From positions 1 to 23,236 of the forward strand of contig CAMWOF010000005.1 of assembly GCA_947175805.1 (NCBI GenBank): a DNA stretch of 23,236 nt, in the 5' to 3' direction. Positions 15,692 through 22,405 of this stretch are shown piece by piece. Under the pieces are notes generated by a model. The model ran no database searches and was not told the DNA's origin. It saw only the letters and a program-made list of their open reading frames with translations. Each line of letters begins with the position of its first letter. Positions within the stretch are counted from its first letter, which is position 1. Source of the stretch: an uncultured Clostridiaceae bacterium (GTDB lineage: Bacteria > Bacillota > Clostridia > Lachnospirales > Lachnospiraceae). The translations under genes and the position numbers were made by a program.

Positions 15692-17889
15692 GTAAAAAAA
15701 AGAAAGAAAAAAAGAAAAAAAAGGGCTTCCTTCATACGGTGGGCAAATCTATTATGCTGCTTTTGCTGATGACAGTGCTTTTGCTGATGGTTATTATTTA
15801 TTTCAGATATGGCAGGGATGTGATTGCCATGCGCCAAGCGGCAAAGCTTCTGGTAAAACTGTCGAATACGGATACCTTCTGCAGTGTCCAGTCCAGTGTG
15901 GTCTATGATGTCAATGAGGAGGAAATCCGCTCCTTAAGCGGGGAGAAGGATTTGTACTATGTAAAGTATGCGGACATTCCGCAGCAATTTTTTGATGCCA
16001 TTATCTCGGTGGAGGATAAGAAGTTTTACCGTCACCATGGGCTGGACAGCAAGGGAATTACCAGAGCTGGCATTGCGCTGATTCAGCACAATGGAGAGAT
16101 TACCCAGGGAGGCTCCACCATTACGCAGCAGCTTGCTAAAAATATATTTCTGACTAATGAGGTGAGCTGGAAACGAAAGGTAATCGAGGCGTTTACCGCA
16201 TTAGAGCTGGAAAAACGCTATTCCAAGGAACAGATTTTGGAGTTTTACCTGAATAATATTTATTTTGCAAACGGCTATTATGGGATTGCCGCTGCAGCAA
16301 ACGGATATTTTCAGCAGGAGCTGACGGATTTATCCTTGTCCCAGATTGCTTTTTTATGTGCGATTCCCAACAGCCCGGATTATTATAATCCAATCAGCCA
16401 TATAGACCATACATTAGAGCGGCGAGATAAGATTCTGCTGGACATGGTGGAAGAGGGCTACATTAACAATCTGGATTATACCATAGCCACGTCAGAGGAA
16501 ATCACTCTGAATATGAAGACGCAGATACACAGTAATTATGCGGAGACGTATATTTACAATCAGGCGACAGAAGCATTGATGCAGGCGGACGGCTTTCAGC
16601 TGAAATATGATTTTTCATCCGATTTGGAGCGTCAGAATTACAATCAGAGCTATGATGCAGCTTATACGGAATATCAAAAAACACTTTATACCGGTGGCTA
16701 TCGTATTTATACTTCCATGAATCTGGAGACTCAGGACCTCTTACAGGAGCAGCTTGATGATGTGCTCAGCGATTATGAAGAGGTCAATGAGGAGGGCGTT
16801 TTTGCCCTGCAGGGTTCTGCGGTCTGCATAGACAACGTGACCGGCTATGTCTGCGCTATCGTGGGCGGACGGACGCAGGAAAATATTAAGGGTTATACCC
16901 TGAACAGGGCATATCAGAGTCCGCGACAGCCGGGCTCTGCCATCAAGCCGTTAAATGTTTACCTTCCCGCATTTGAGCAGGGATACAATCTGGATAGTAA
17001 AGTGACAGCTTATGATGATGAAGGGGAGGAAAAAAGGGTCATGAGGATAGATGAGGCTGTGGCCCGTTCTAATAATGATATTGCCAGGCAGATTTACCGG
17101 GAAATCACACCCCAGAGGGGCATGTCATATCTGGCAAAAATGAAGTTTAAGTCCATTGTGCCGGCGGACAAAGAGGTAATGGCTGGCGCATTGGGCGGAT
17201 TTACCTATGGTGTCACAACTGAGGAGATGGCGGCTGCTTTTGCCGCTATCGCCAATAACGGAGCCTACCGGGTGCCGGGCTGTATCATCAAGATAACAAA
17301 TGCCCAGGGGGATATTATTTATGAAAACAAGCAGGAGACAACGCAGGTCTACGATAAAAATGCGGCGGCGATGATGACCTCTGCCTTAGAGGGAGTACTT
17401 GAAAAGGGAGGCACGGCGGAGGGTTATGGATTGAAAAATATGCACTGCGCTGGAAAGACAGGCACCACAAATAAAAATTATGATGGTTGGTTCTGCGGTT
17501 TTTCTCCGTATTATACAACAGCGGTGTGGGTGGGATATGACATGCCGAGACAGTTAAAAGGGCTTCAGGGGAACACTTATCCGGTGCGGATATGGAACCA
17601 CTTCATGGCAAAGCTGCATGAGGGTCTGGAGGATGCAGAATTCTCTGAGTTTTATTATATGCCGGAAAAGGAAGAGGTGGAGATTACCACGGAGAAGGAG
17701 GAGCAGGATAAGAAGGAGGAGCCGAAAAAGACCACGGAACAGGTGACGGAGGCGACTACGGAGCAGACTACGGCCACTACAGAGCAGACCACCACCGAGG
17801 CGCCTACTACGGAGGAGCAATTCGAGGATGAAAAGGAGATAGATATGACCACTGAGGCGGAGCCGGCAGGGGATCTGTCAGACGTATAA
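15688..17889 (+). CDS. Class A penicillin-binding protein (glycosyltransferase and transpeptidase)
   Basis: Bifunctional peptidoglycan synthase. A Lys-only N-terminus (2-12) precedes a membrane anchor (20-39). The GT51 domain (about 90-260) has catalytic E109 in ISVEDKKFYRHHG, then QGGSTITQQLAKN and LEFYLNNIYFANG. The transpeptidase has SxxK at S417-K420 (RQPGSAIKPL), SNN 461-463 and KTGTTNK from K590. A 70-residue Thr/Glu tail (about 663-730, such as TTEQTTATTEQTTTEAPTTEE) follows and probably threads through the wall. Length 733 is normal. Translation is coupled to the YhaN-like gene through a 4-base overlap with no good separate ribosome binding site. The 3' end overlaps the convergent shikimate kinase-like gene by 12 bases. 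Confidence 0.95.
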   Translation: MSKKKKEKKKKKGFLHTVGKSIMLLLLMTVLLLMVIIYFRYGRDVIAMRQAAKLLVKLSNTDTFCSVQSSVVYDVNEEEIRSLSGEKDLYYVKYADIPQQFFDAIISVEDKKFYRHHGLDSKGITRAGIALIQHNGEITQGGSTITQQLAKNIFLTNEVSWKRKVIEAFTALELEKRYSKEQILEFYLNNIYFANGYYGIAAAANGYFQQELTDLSLSQIAFLCAIPNSPDYYNPISHIDHTLERRDKILLDMVEEGYINNLDYTIATSEEITLNMKTQIHSNYAETYIYNQATEALMQADGFQLKYDFSSDLERQNYNQSYDAAYTEYQKTLYTGGYRIYTSMNLETQDLLQEQLDDVLSDYEEVNEEGVFALQGSAVCIDNVTGYVCAIVGGRTQENIKGYTLNRAYQSPRQPGSAIKPLNVYLPAFEQGYNLDSKVTAYDDEGEEKRVMRIDEAVARSNNDIARQIYREITPQRGMSYLAKMKFKSIVPADKEVMAGALGGFTYGVTTEEMAAAFAAIANNGAYRVPGCIIKITNAQGDIIYENKQETTQVYDKNAAAMMTSALEGVLEKGGTAEGYGLKNMHCAGKTGTTNKNYDGWFCGFSPYYTTAVWVGYDMPRQLKGLQGNTYPVRIWNHFMAKLHEGLEDAEFSEFYYMPEKEEVEITTEKEEQDKKEEPKKTTEQVTEATTEQTTATTEQTTTEAPTTEEQFEDEKEIDMTTEAEPAGDLSDV

Positions 17890-18399
17890 TTCTAATCTGT
17901 GGGTCAGGGCGGACAGCGTGCTCTCTACGGAAAGATCCTCTACATTTAAAATGATATCAGCATATGATTCATAGAGGGGGATGCGTTCCGCATACAAGTC
18001 CTCCAGGCTTTGACCGGGCTTTAAGACGACGCCTCTGCCACGGATGTTGTTCAGACGGGTGGACAGCGGGTGGTAGGAGAGCTGTAAATAAACGGTAATG
18101 CCGATTTCTTTTAAATGCGCCATTGCCTCACTGCCATAGATGGCACTGCCGCCGGTGGCAATGACCGCATGCTCGGCGCAGATATTTGCATTTACCTGGT
18201 TTTCAATGGCGAGAAAGCCTTCTACCCCTTCCCGGTCTATAATGTTCTTTAGCAGGCATTGCTCCTGCTCCTGAATTAGTAAATCTGAGTCGATAAAACG
18301 GTACCCCAGTATTTTAGCCAGGATTACGCCGATAGTGCTTTTTCCAACACCGGGCATGCCGATAAGTATGATATTGCTTTTTTTGGCGTCTTCGTTCAT
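17878..18399 (-). CDS. Shikimate kinase-like P-loop kinase
   Basis: A 173-residue small-molecule kinase of the AroK fold: P-loop GMPGVGKST (14-22), FIDSDLLI (35-42) with the DSD acidic pair, and ATGGSAIY (81-88). It departs from true AroK in substrate positions: the expected Phe-Arg of the shikimate-binding helix is F62-L63, the third Gly of the GGG motif is Ser, and the lid RPLL motif is replaced by RGVVLKPGQ. Such proteins are usually annotated as shikimate kinases in gut Firmicutes, but the substrate could differ. No other aromatic-pathway gene is nearby. ATG 18399 follows AGGAGA. It lies 72 bases downstream of the helical-repeat gene in the same direction, with a TATAAT (18433-18428) between, so it may have its own promoter. 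Confidence 0.75.
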   Translation of the reverse strand: MNEDAKKSNIILIGMPGVGKSTIGVILAKILGYRFIDSDLLIQEQEQCLLKNIIDREGVEGFLAIENQVNANICAEHAVIATGGSAIYGSEAMAHLKEIGITVYLQLSYHPLSTRLNNIRGRGVVLKPGQSLEDLYAERIPLYESYADIILNVEDLSVESTLSALTHRLELYV

Positions 18400-18427
18400 A
18401 ATAATTTCTCCTACTACTTATTTTGTT

Positions 18428-18471
18428 ATTATAGATTTTTTGGTTGTCATAACATTGAAGATTTGTTATGA
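18428..18471 (-). promoter_or_regulatory. -10 box and inverted repeat upstream of the shikimate kinase-like gene
   Basis: Perfect inverted repeat TCATAACA (18447-18454) and TGTTATGA (18464-18471) with a 9-base spacer, ending at the upstream gene's stop codon. On the minus strand it sits where a -35 would be for TATAAT (18433-18428), and no good -35 hexamer is seen. An activator or repressor site is possible; lack of a following T-run argues against a terminator. Confidence 0.4.
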
Positions 18472-19068
18472 TTACTTAAGGTGCGAATCTATATATCCGA
18501 GGATGTCCGGTGCGGACAGGGAAGTTAATTTCTCCGCCTGCTGCCGCAGGTTTTTGAGGGCGGACATATCCTGCTCCCTGGCATAAATATCCGTTAGCAT
18601 CTGATATGCCTGGCGGATATCGGAGCCGATGGATACGCTGTATTCCAATATTGTCCGGGCTTGGGCATACATATTGGCTTCATAGAAGCTTTTTGCCCAT
18701 ACGGTCAGATTCCGAATCAGCGTGGTATAGTTTTCGTCACAGCGGCTTAAAAAGTCAAGGTTTGCGGGCCCATATTGTTTTTTTAGCGCAGTGTTTGTGA
18801 TGCCGTTCAGGTTAAGAATCTGTTTCTTTGCGAGATTGATGATATCCGCTTCGACAGCGGGGGACGGAGTCAGTGTATGAAAAGGCAGAGTGTCCACAGG
18901 AACCTGGATATAGGGCAGTTGTGACACATCCTGTTTCCGGGTGTTGTTTGCCTCTGCCTCTAGTTCTAACAGCGTTTTGGAGGCTTTATCTTCGGAACCG
19001 CTTTTGGCTATAATATGTTTGATGACCAGCAGTAAAACAAATATGCTAGGAAATAAATAAAGACCCAT
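18472..19068 (-). CDS. Membrane-anchored helical-repeat (TPR-like) protein of unknown function
   Basis: 198 residues. One N-terminal membrane segment (LYLFPSIFVLLLVIKHI, about 3-19) followed by a charged linker and, from residue about 85, a helical domain whose last 80 residues look like TPR pairs (SFYEANMYAQARTILEYSV, then AYQMLTDIYAREQDMSALKNL). I recognise no specific family. TPR-like folds usually bind proteins, so a scaffolding role at the membrane is the most that can be inferred. The start is set at ATG 19068 because AAAGGA stands 5-6 bases upstream; a longer reading from 19116 lacks a ribosome binding site. Only 31 bases separate it from the divergent small ORF, and its predicted promoter lies beyond that ORF. 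Confidence 0.7.
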   Translation of the reverse strand: MGLYLFPSIFVLLLVIKHIIAKSGSEDKASKTLLELEAEANNTRKQDVSQLPYIQVPVDTLPFHTLTPSPAVEADIINLAKKQILNLNGITNTALKKQYGPANLDFLSRCDENYTTLIRNLTVWAKSFYEANMYAQARTILEYSVSIGSDIRQAYQMLTDIYAREQDMSALKNLRQQAEKLTSLSAPDILGYIDSHLK

Positions 19069-19099
19069 AATTATCCTTTCTGAAAAGAGGTGTTTAAAA

Positions 19100-19207
19100 A
19101 TGTTTGATTTCAGCAATAGTAAAAGAAATAAATTGTTTGCTAAAGTCGTTGCAGGTGTTTTGGCCTTTGCAATGGTATTAGGACTTTTAGTATCTACAAT
19201 TTTTTAA
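19100..19207 (+). CDS. 35-residue single-pass membrane peptide
   Basis: Reads MFDFSNSKRNKLFAKV, then a hydrophobic segment VAGVLAFAMVLGLLVSTIF reaching the C-terminus. It has a good ribosome binding site, GAGGTG (19087-19092), 7 bases before ATG 19100, a basic patch before the hydrophobic run as expected for N-in topology, and fills the gap between two real genes. VanW-type gene follows 51 bases downstream. No promoter of its own fits in the 31-base gap upstream; one would have to lie in the opposing gene. I do not recognise the family. Its whole length is antisense to the predicted leader of the minus-strand helical-repeat gene. Confidence 0.65.
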   Translation: MFDFSNSKRNKLFAKVVAGVLAFAMVLGLLVSTIF

Positions 19208-19215
19208 CTTATTTC

Positions 19216-19244
19216 ACTATACAAAATACAGCAATTTTTGTCAA
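19216..19244 (-). promoter_or_regulatory. Near-consensus minus-strand promoter of the helical-repeat gene
   Basis: TTGACA (19244-19239), 17-bp spacer, TATAGT (19221-19216) on the minus strand. Transcription would begin near 19209 and run about 140 bases through the complement of the 35-codon ORF before the ATG at 19068. A plus-strand TATACA (19218-19223) overlaps its -10, possibly for the VanW gene, but with a poor -35. Confidence 0.65.
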
Positions 19245-19258
19245 TGGAGGCATTTGTA

Positions 19259-20806
19259 ATGAAAAAACGCATATTTGTGGGATTAGCGCTGCTTGTCTTT
19301 GCCGTAGGCAGCCTGGGACATGTTGTTTTTTCCAGGGCAGAGTCGCAGGATACCATATACCAGGGAATCTATATTGATGGCATGGATGTGGGTGGCATGA
19401 CAAAGGCAGAGGCAGAACATACCTTTGAGGATTATATAGAGAAGCTGGAGAGCGCAAAGGTGAGCTTTACTGCCTATGGCAGAAGTTATGATATCGCATT
19501 TTCAGAGATGGGGCTTAAGCTGGACGGTGAGGACGCCGTAGAGAGGGCGTTTGCCTACGGGCGTACCGGCAATCTGCTCGCCCGGTATAAGGAGATTTTA
19601 GAGGCGAAGAAATCCCCGGTGGATATCATGATTGAAAAGTCAGTGAACCAGAACACATTGATTGAAAAACTGGAAAATTTAACAGAGGATGTGAATGTCA
19701 AGGCAAAGGATGCGTCCATTGCCCGAAAGAACGGCGCCTTTGTTGTGACGGAGGAGGAGGTAGGCAAGGAGATTGACTACAAGGCCACCGTCAACAAGAT
19801 GTTAGAGGAGATGTCGGCGGGATGGAATGGGGATGACCTGACCATAGCGTTGGATATCGAGGAGACACAGCCAAAGTATACAGCCAAAGATTTTGAGAAG
19901 GTAAAGGATGTCATCGGCACCTATTCCACAAAATATACCGGCACAAAGGACAGGGAAAAGAACCTGGTGAACGGCTGCAGCAAGCTCGATGGAACGGTGC
20001 TCTATCCGGGAGAGGTGCTGTCCGTTCATGATGCCACCTCTCCTTATACAAAGGAGAACGGCTATTATGCTGCAAACCAGTATTTAAACGGCGAGGTAAT
20101 CAGTGGTGTGGGCGGCGGTATCTGTCAGGTATCGACCACACTGTACAATGCTGTGCTGCGGGCTGAGCTCAAAGTAGAAGAAAGGGCGCCCCATTCCATG
20201 GTGGTGACTTATGTGCCAAAGTCGGCAGACGCAGCAATTGCAGGCACCTATAAGGATTTTAAATTCAGCAATAATACGGACACGCCGATTTATATAGAAG
20301 CCGCTGCCGGCGGCGGCTATGTGTCATTTACTATTTATGGCGAGGAGACAAGGCCGGAGAGCCGGACGATAGAATTTGAGTCTAAAATATTGTCAACTAT
20401 ACAGCCGGGGGATGAGATTGAAACCCTGGATAAGTCGAAGCCTGCAGGTTACCGGCACGTGACCCAGGCTGCGCATACGGGCTACACGGCGGAGCTTTGG
20501 AAATATGTCTATGAAAATGGCGTATTGGTGGATTCTATTAAGATTAACAGCAGCAAATACAATCCTTCGCCTGCCCGGGTAACCGTAGGCCCTGAAAAGG
20601 ACACCGAGGAGGATGACGACGAGAAAACCACTGAGAAAAAGAAAACAGAGGAGACCACTGAAAAGAAAAAGACGGAAGAAAAAACTACAGAAGAAAAAAG
20701 CACTGAGGAGAAAAAGACCGAGGAGCCTACAGAAAAAGAGGACGAACCGGAGGATGCGGCCTGGGCAGGGATGTTTGGCGTGATTTGTGGGGAGGCGTTT
20801 GGATGA
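19259..20806 (+). CDS. VanW-family envelope protein (YoaR-like)
   Basis: A 515-residue exported protein. Residues 4-24 are a signal or anchor helix. Then come YoaR-type putative peptidoglycan-binding domains (IYIDGMDVGGMTKAEAEHTFEDYI, about 35-215) and a VanW domain (about 230-355) with TKDREKNLVNG, LYPGEVLSVHDATSPYT and GVGGGICQVSTTLYNAVL. A G5-like segment lies at about 365-435, and a Lys/Thr/Glu tail at about 440-500 (TTEKKKTEE units), ending in AWAGMFGVICGEAFG. Despite the name, nothing here links it to vancomycin resistance; function is unknown but cell-wall related. Start ATG 19259 is 8 bases after GGAGG (19246-19250); a TTG at 19238 in frame is less likely. It ends in an ATGA overlap with the PurM-like gene. 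Confidence 0.88.
   Translation: MKKRIFVGLALLVFAVGSLGHVVFSRAESQDTIYQGIYIDGMDVGGMTKAEAEHTFEDYIEKLESAKVSFTAYGRSYDIAFSEMGLKLDGEDAVERAFAYGRTGNLLARYKEILEAKKSPVDIMIEKSVNQNTLIEKLENLTEDVNVKAKDASIARKNGAFVVTEEEVGKEIDYKATVNKMLEEMSAGWNGDDLTIALDIEETQPKYTAKDFEKVKDVIGTYSTKYTGTKDREKNLVNGCSKLDGTVLYPGEVLSVHDATSPYTKENGYYAANQYLNGEVISGVGGGICQVSTTLYNAVLRAELKVEERAPHSMVVTYVPKSADAAIAGTYKDFKFSNNTDTPIYIEAAAGGGYVSFTIYGEETRPESRTIEFESKILSTIQPGDEIETLDKSKPAGYRHVTQAAHTGYTAELWKYVYENGVLVDSIKINSSKYNPSPARVTVGPEKDTEEDDDEKTTEKKKTEETTEKKKTEEKTTEEKSTEEKKTEEPTEKEDEPEDAAWAGMFGVICGEAFG
20591..20757 (+). repeat. Low-complexity Lys/Thr/Glu coding repeat in the VanW-family gene
   Basis: Purine-rich imperfect repeats encode TTEKKKTEE and KTTEEKSTEE units. 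Repeat-number variation between strains is likely. A comparable Thr/Glu stretch is at about 17674-17874 in the PBP gene. Confidence 0.7.
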
Positions 20807-21879
20807 AGCCCGGGAAGCTGCCGGAATCCCATCTGAAACGCTCGGTGTTAAAGACAGTTTACAGAATGAATGCTGTCCGGGACATAGGGCAGCAGCTTTT
20901 GCCGGATGTGGGCATAGATGGCGCAAGCCTTGCACTGGACGGAGGGACAGACAGGCTCTTGGTGGCACAGGGCATTGTGGATTTGCCCGTGAAAAGGCCG
21001 GTATTTCTTGCGGTGACAAAGGCATTAAATAACCTGTATGCCGCAGGAGGAAGGGTGAGCGGTATTGCATTGTCCATAATCGTTCCGGCTGATTATAAGG
21101 AGAGTGGAGTAAAGGCTCTGATGGAGGAAGTTCAGGACTGCAAAGCAGGCGTGACGATACCCAGTGTACTGATTCTCGGCGGTGACATAAGAATCAGCCA
21201 TAGTGTAAATTGTCCGGTGATTGCGGTAAATGCCATCGGTACACCAGCCCATGAAGGGGGACAGGAAACCCTTTATAAGCTGCAGCCGGATATGGATATT
21301 GTAATGACAAAGTGGACCGGTATGGAGGCCACATGGCTGCTGGCGGAGAATCGCCATGATGCGCTGCATACAAGATTTTCCGATGCATATATTGATATTG
21401 GCAAACAGTTCGGGGATTATTTATCCGTGGCGGCGGAAGCGTCTGTCTTGCAGGATATGGGAATCTGGGCTGTGCATGATGTGTCCGGCGGAGGTGTATT
21501 TGCTGCATTATGGGAGTTATTAGAGCCGTCAGGATTGGGCTGCCGTGTGGATTTGAAAAATATTCCCATAAAGCAGGAGACGATAGAGTTTGCAGAATAT
21601 TTTCATGCAAACCCGTATATGCTTGCCGGCAGTGGAAGCCTGCTGGCGGTGACGGAGGATGGAGAAAAGGTGGTGCAGGCGTTGGAGGCTGCAGGCATTT
21701 TTGCAGCGGTTATCGGCAAAACCACCAGGGAAAAGGCAAGAGCTGTCTGTTTAGAGCCGGAGAAAGTCTTCGTGGAGGAGGCTTCTGTAAATTCGAGGAG
21801 ACGCCACGAGAGGGAGCAGCGCTTTTTAGTGCCCCCAAAGAGTGATGAAATATATCAAATATTAAGCAGTAAAGCATAG
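20803..21879 (+). CDS. AIR synthase-related (PurM/HypE-like) protein
   Basis: 358 residues with the PurM superfamily layout: an N-terminal ATP-binding half (VAQGIVDLPVKRPVFLAVTKALNNLYAAGG) and a C-terminal half with VHDVSGGGVFAALWELLE (about 225-242), similar to HypE. HypE dehydrates a thiocarbamoyl group on its C-terminal cysteine; this protein ends QILSSKA with no terminal Cys, and no hydrogenase genes are near, so it is not a functional HypE. The substrate is unknown. ATG 20803 lies 7 bases after GGGGAGG and overlaps the VanW stop as ATGA; an in-frame GTG-type start at 20785 is unlikely. No terminator was seen before the Lrp gene. Confidence 0.8.
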   Translation: MKPGKLPESHLKRSVLKTVYRMNAVRDIGQQLLPDVGIDGASLALDGGTDRLLVAQGIVDLPVKRPVFLAVTKALNNLYAAGGRVSGIALSIIVPADYKESGVKALMEEVQDCKAGVTIPSVLILGGDIRISHSVNCPVIAVNAIGTPAHEGGQETLYKLQPDMDIVMTKWTGMEATWLLAENRHDALHTRFSDAYIDIGKQFGDYLSVAAEASVLQDMGIWAVHDVSGGGVFAALWELLEPSGLGCRVDLKNIPIKQETIEFAEYFHANPYMLAGSGSLLAVTEDGEKVVQALEAAGIFAAVIGKTTREKARAVCLEPEKVFVEEASVNSRRRHEREQRFLVPPKSDEIYQILSSKA

Positions 21880-21894
21880 ATAAAGATAAAAAAC

Positions 21895-21900
21895 TATAAT
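21895..21900 (+). promoter_or_regulatory. Consensus -10 box upstream of the Lrp-family gene
   Basis: TATAAT 22 bases before the ATG, in the AT-rich 43-base gap. No convincing -35 is found 16-18 bp upstream, so either an activator-dependent promoter or read-through from the PurM-like gene. Confidence 0.35.
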
Positions 21901-21922
21901 ATTTAAGAAAAGAGGAATTTGT

Positions 21923-22405
21923 ATGAGAACGAAGATTTTGAATCTGTTGGACATGAACAGCCGCCTTGCGGTATCGGATATTGCCGCCATGCTGGGTGAG
22001 GATGCGGATAAGGTCGCGGCTGAGATTAAGGCGATGGAGAAGGAGCAGATTATCTGCGGTTACCATACAATGATTGACTGGGATAAGACAAATGAGGAGA
22101 AGGTCACTGCGCTGATTGAACTGAAGGTAACGCCGCAAAGAGGTGAGGGCTTTGATAAGATTGCGGAGCGCATCTACAATTACGAGGAGGTATCCAATCT
22201 CTATCTGATGTCCGGCGGTTATGATATTGCGGTGATGATTGAGGGAAGAACTATGAAGGAAGTTGCATTGTTTGTATCGAGCAAGTTAGCGCCGATGGAT
22301 ACAGTGATTTCCACTGCTACACATTTCGTGTTGAAGAAATATAAAGAACATGGTGTGCGCTATGTTTCACAGAAAAAAGATGAAAGGCAGGTAATTATGC
22401 CATGA
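21923..22405 (+). CDS. Lrp/AsnC-family transcriptional regulator
   Basis: 160 residues: N-terminal helix-turn-helix (ILNLLDMNSRLAVSDIAAMLG, about 5-25, continuing to EKEQIICGYHTMIDW) and a C-terminal RAM effector domain (from about 63, with VSNLYLMSGGYDIAVMIEG at about 90-108). Lrp-family proteins sense amino acids and commonly regulate the adjacent gene. Here the stop overlaps the start of an aminotransferase as ATGA (22402-22405), so both are made from one message. Bacillus has the same arrangement in alaR-alaT. ATG 21923 follows AGAGG by 7 bases. Effector is not predictable, alanine being the analogy. Confidence 0.9.
   Translation: MRTKILNLLDMNSRLAVSDIAAMLGEDADKVAAEIKAMEKEQIICGYHTMIDWDKTNEEKVTALIELKVTPQRGEGFDKIAERIYNYEEVSNLYLMSGGYDIAVMIEGRTMKEVALFVSSKLAPMDTVISTATHFVLKKYKEHGVRYVSQKKDERQVIMP

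Noticed and set aside
15696..15723. A-rich run at the start of the PBP gene as a second slippage site
   Set aside because: The frame is intact through it and it simply encodes a Lys-rich cytoplasmic N-terminus, common in class A PBPs.
19259..20806. VanW-family gene as a vancomycin-resistance determinant
   Set aside because: No vanH, vanA/B-type ligase, vanX or van regulators are nearby; VanW-domain proteins are common in Clostridia and not evidence of resistance.
20393..21070. Minus-strand open frame with a Phe/Leu/Ser-rich stretch opposite the VanW tail
   Set aside because: The hydrophobic look comes from the complement of the Lys/Glu repeats; no ribosome binding site and no family.
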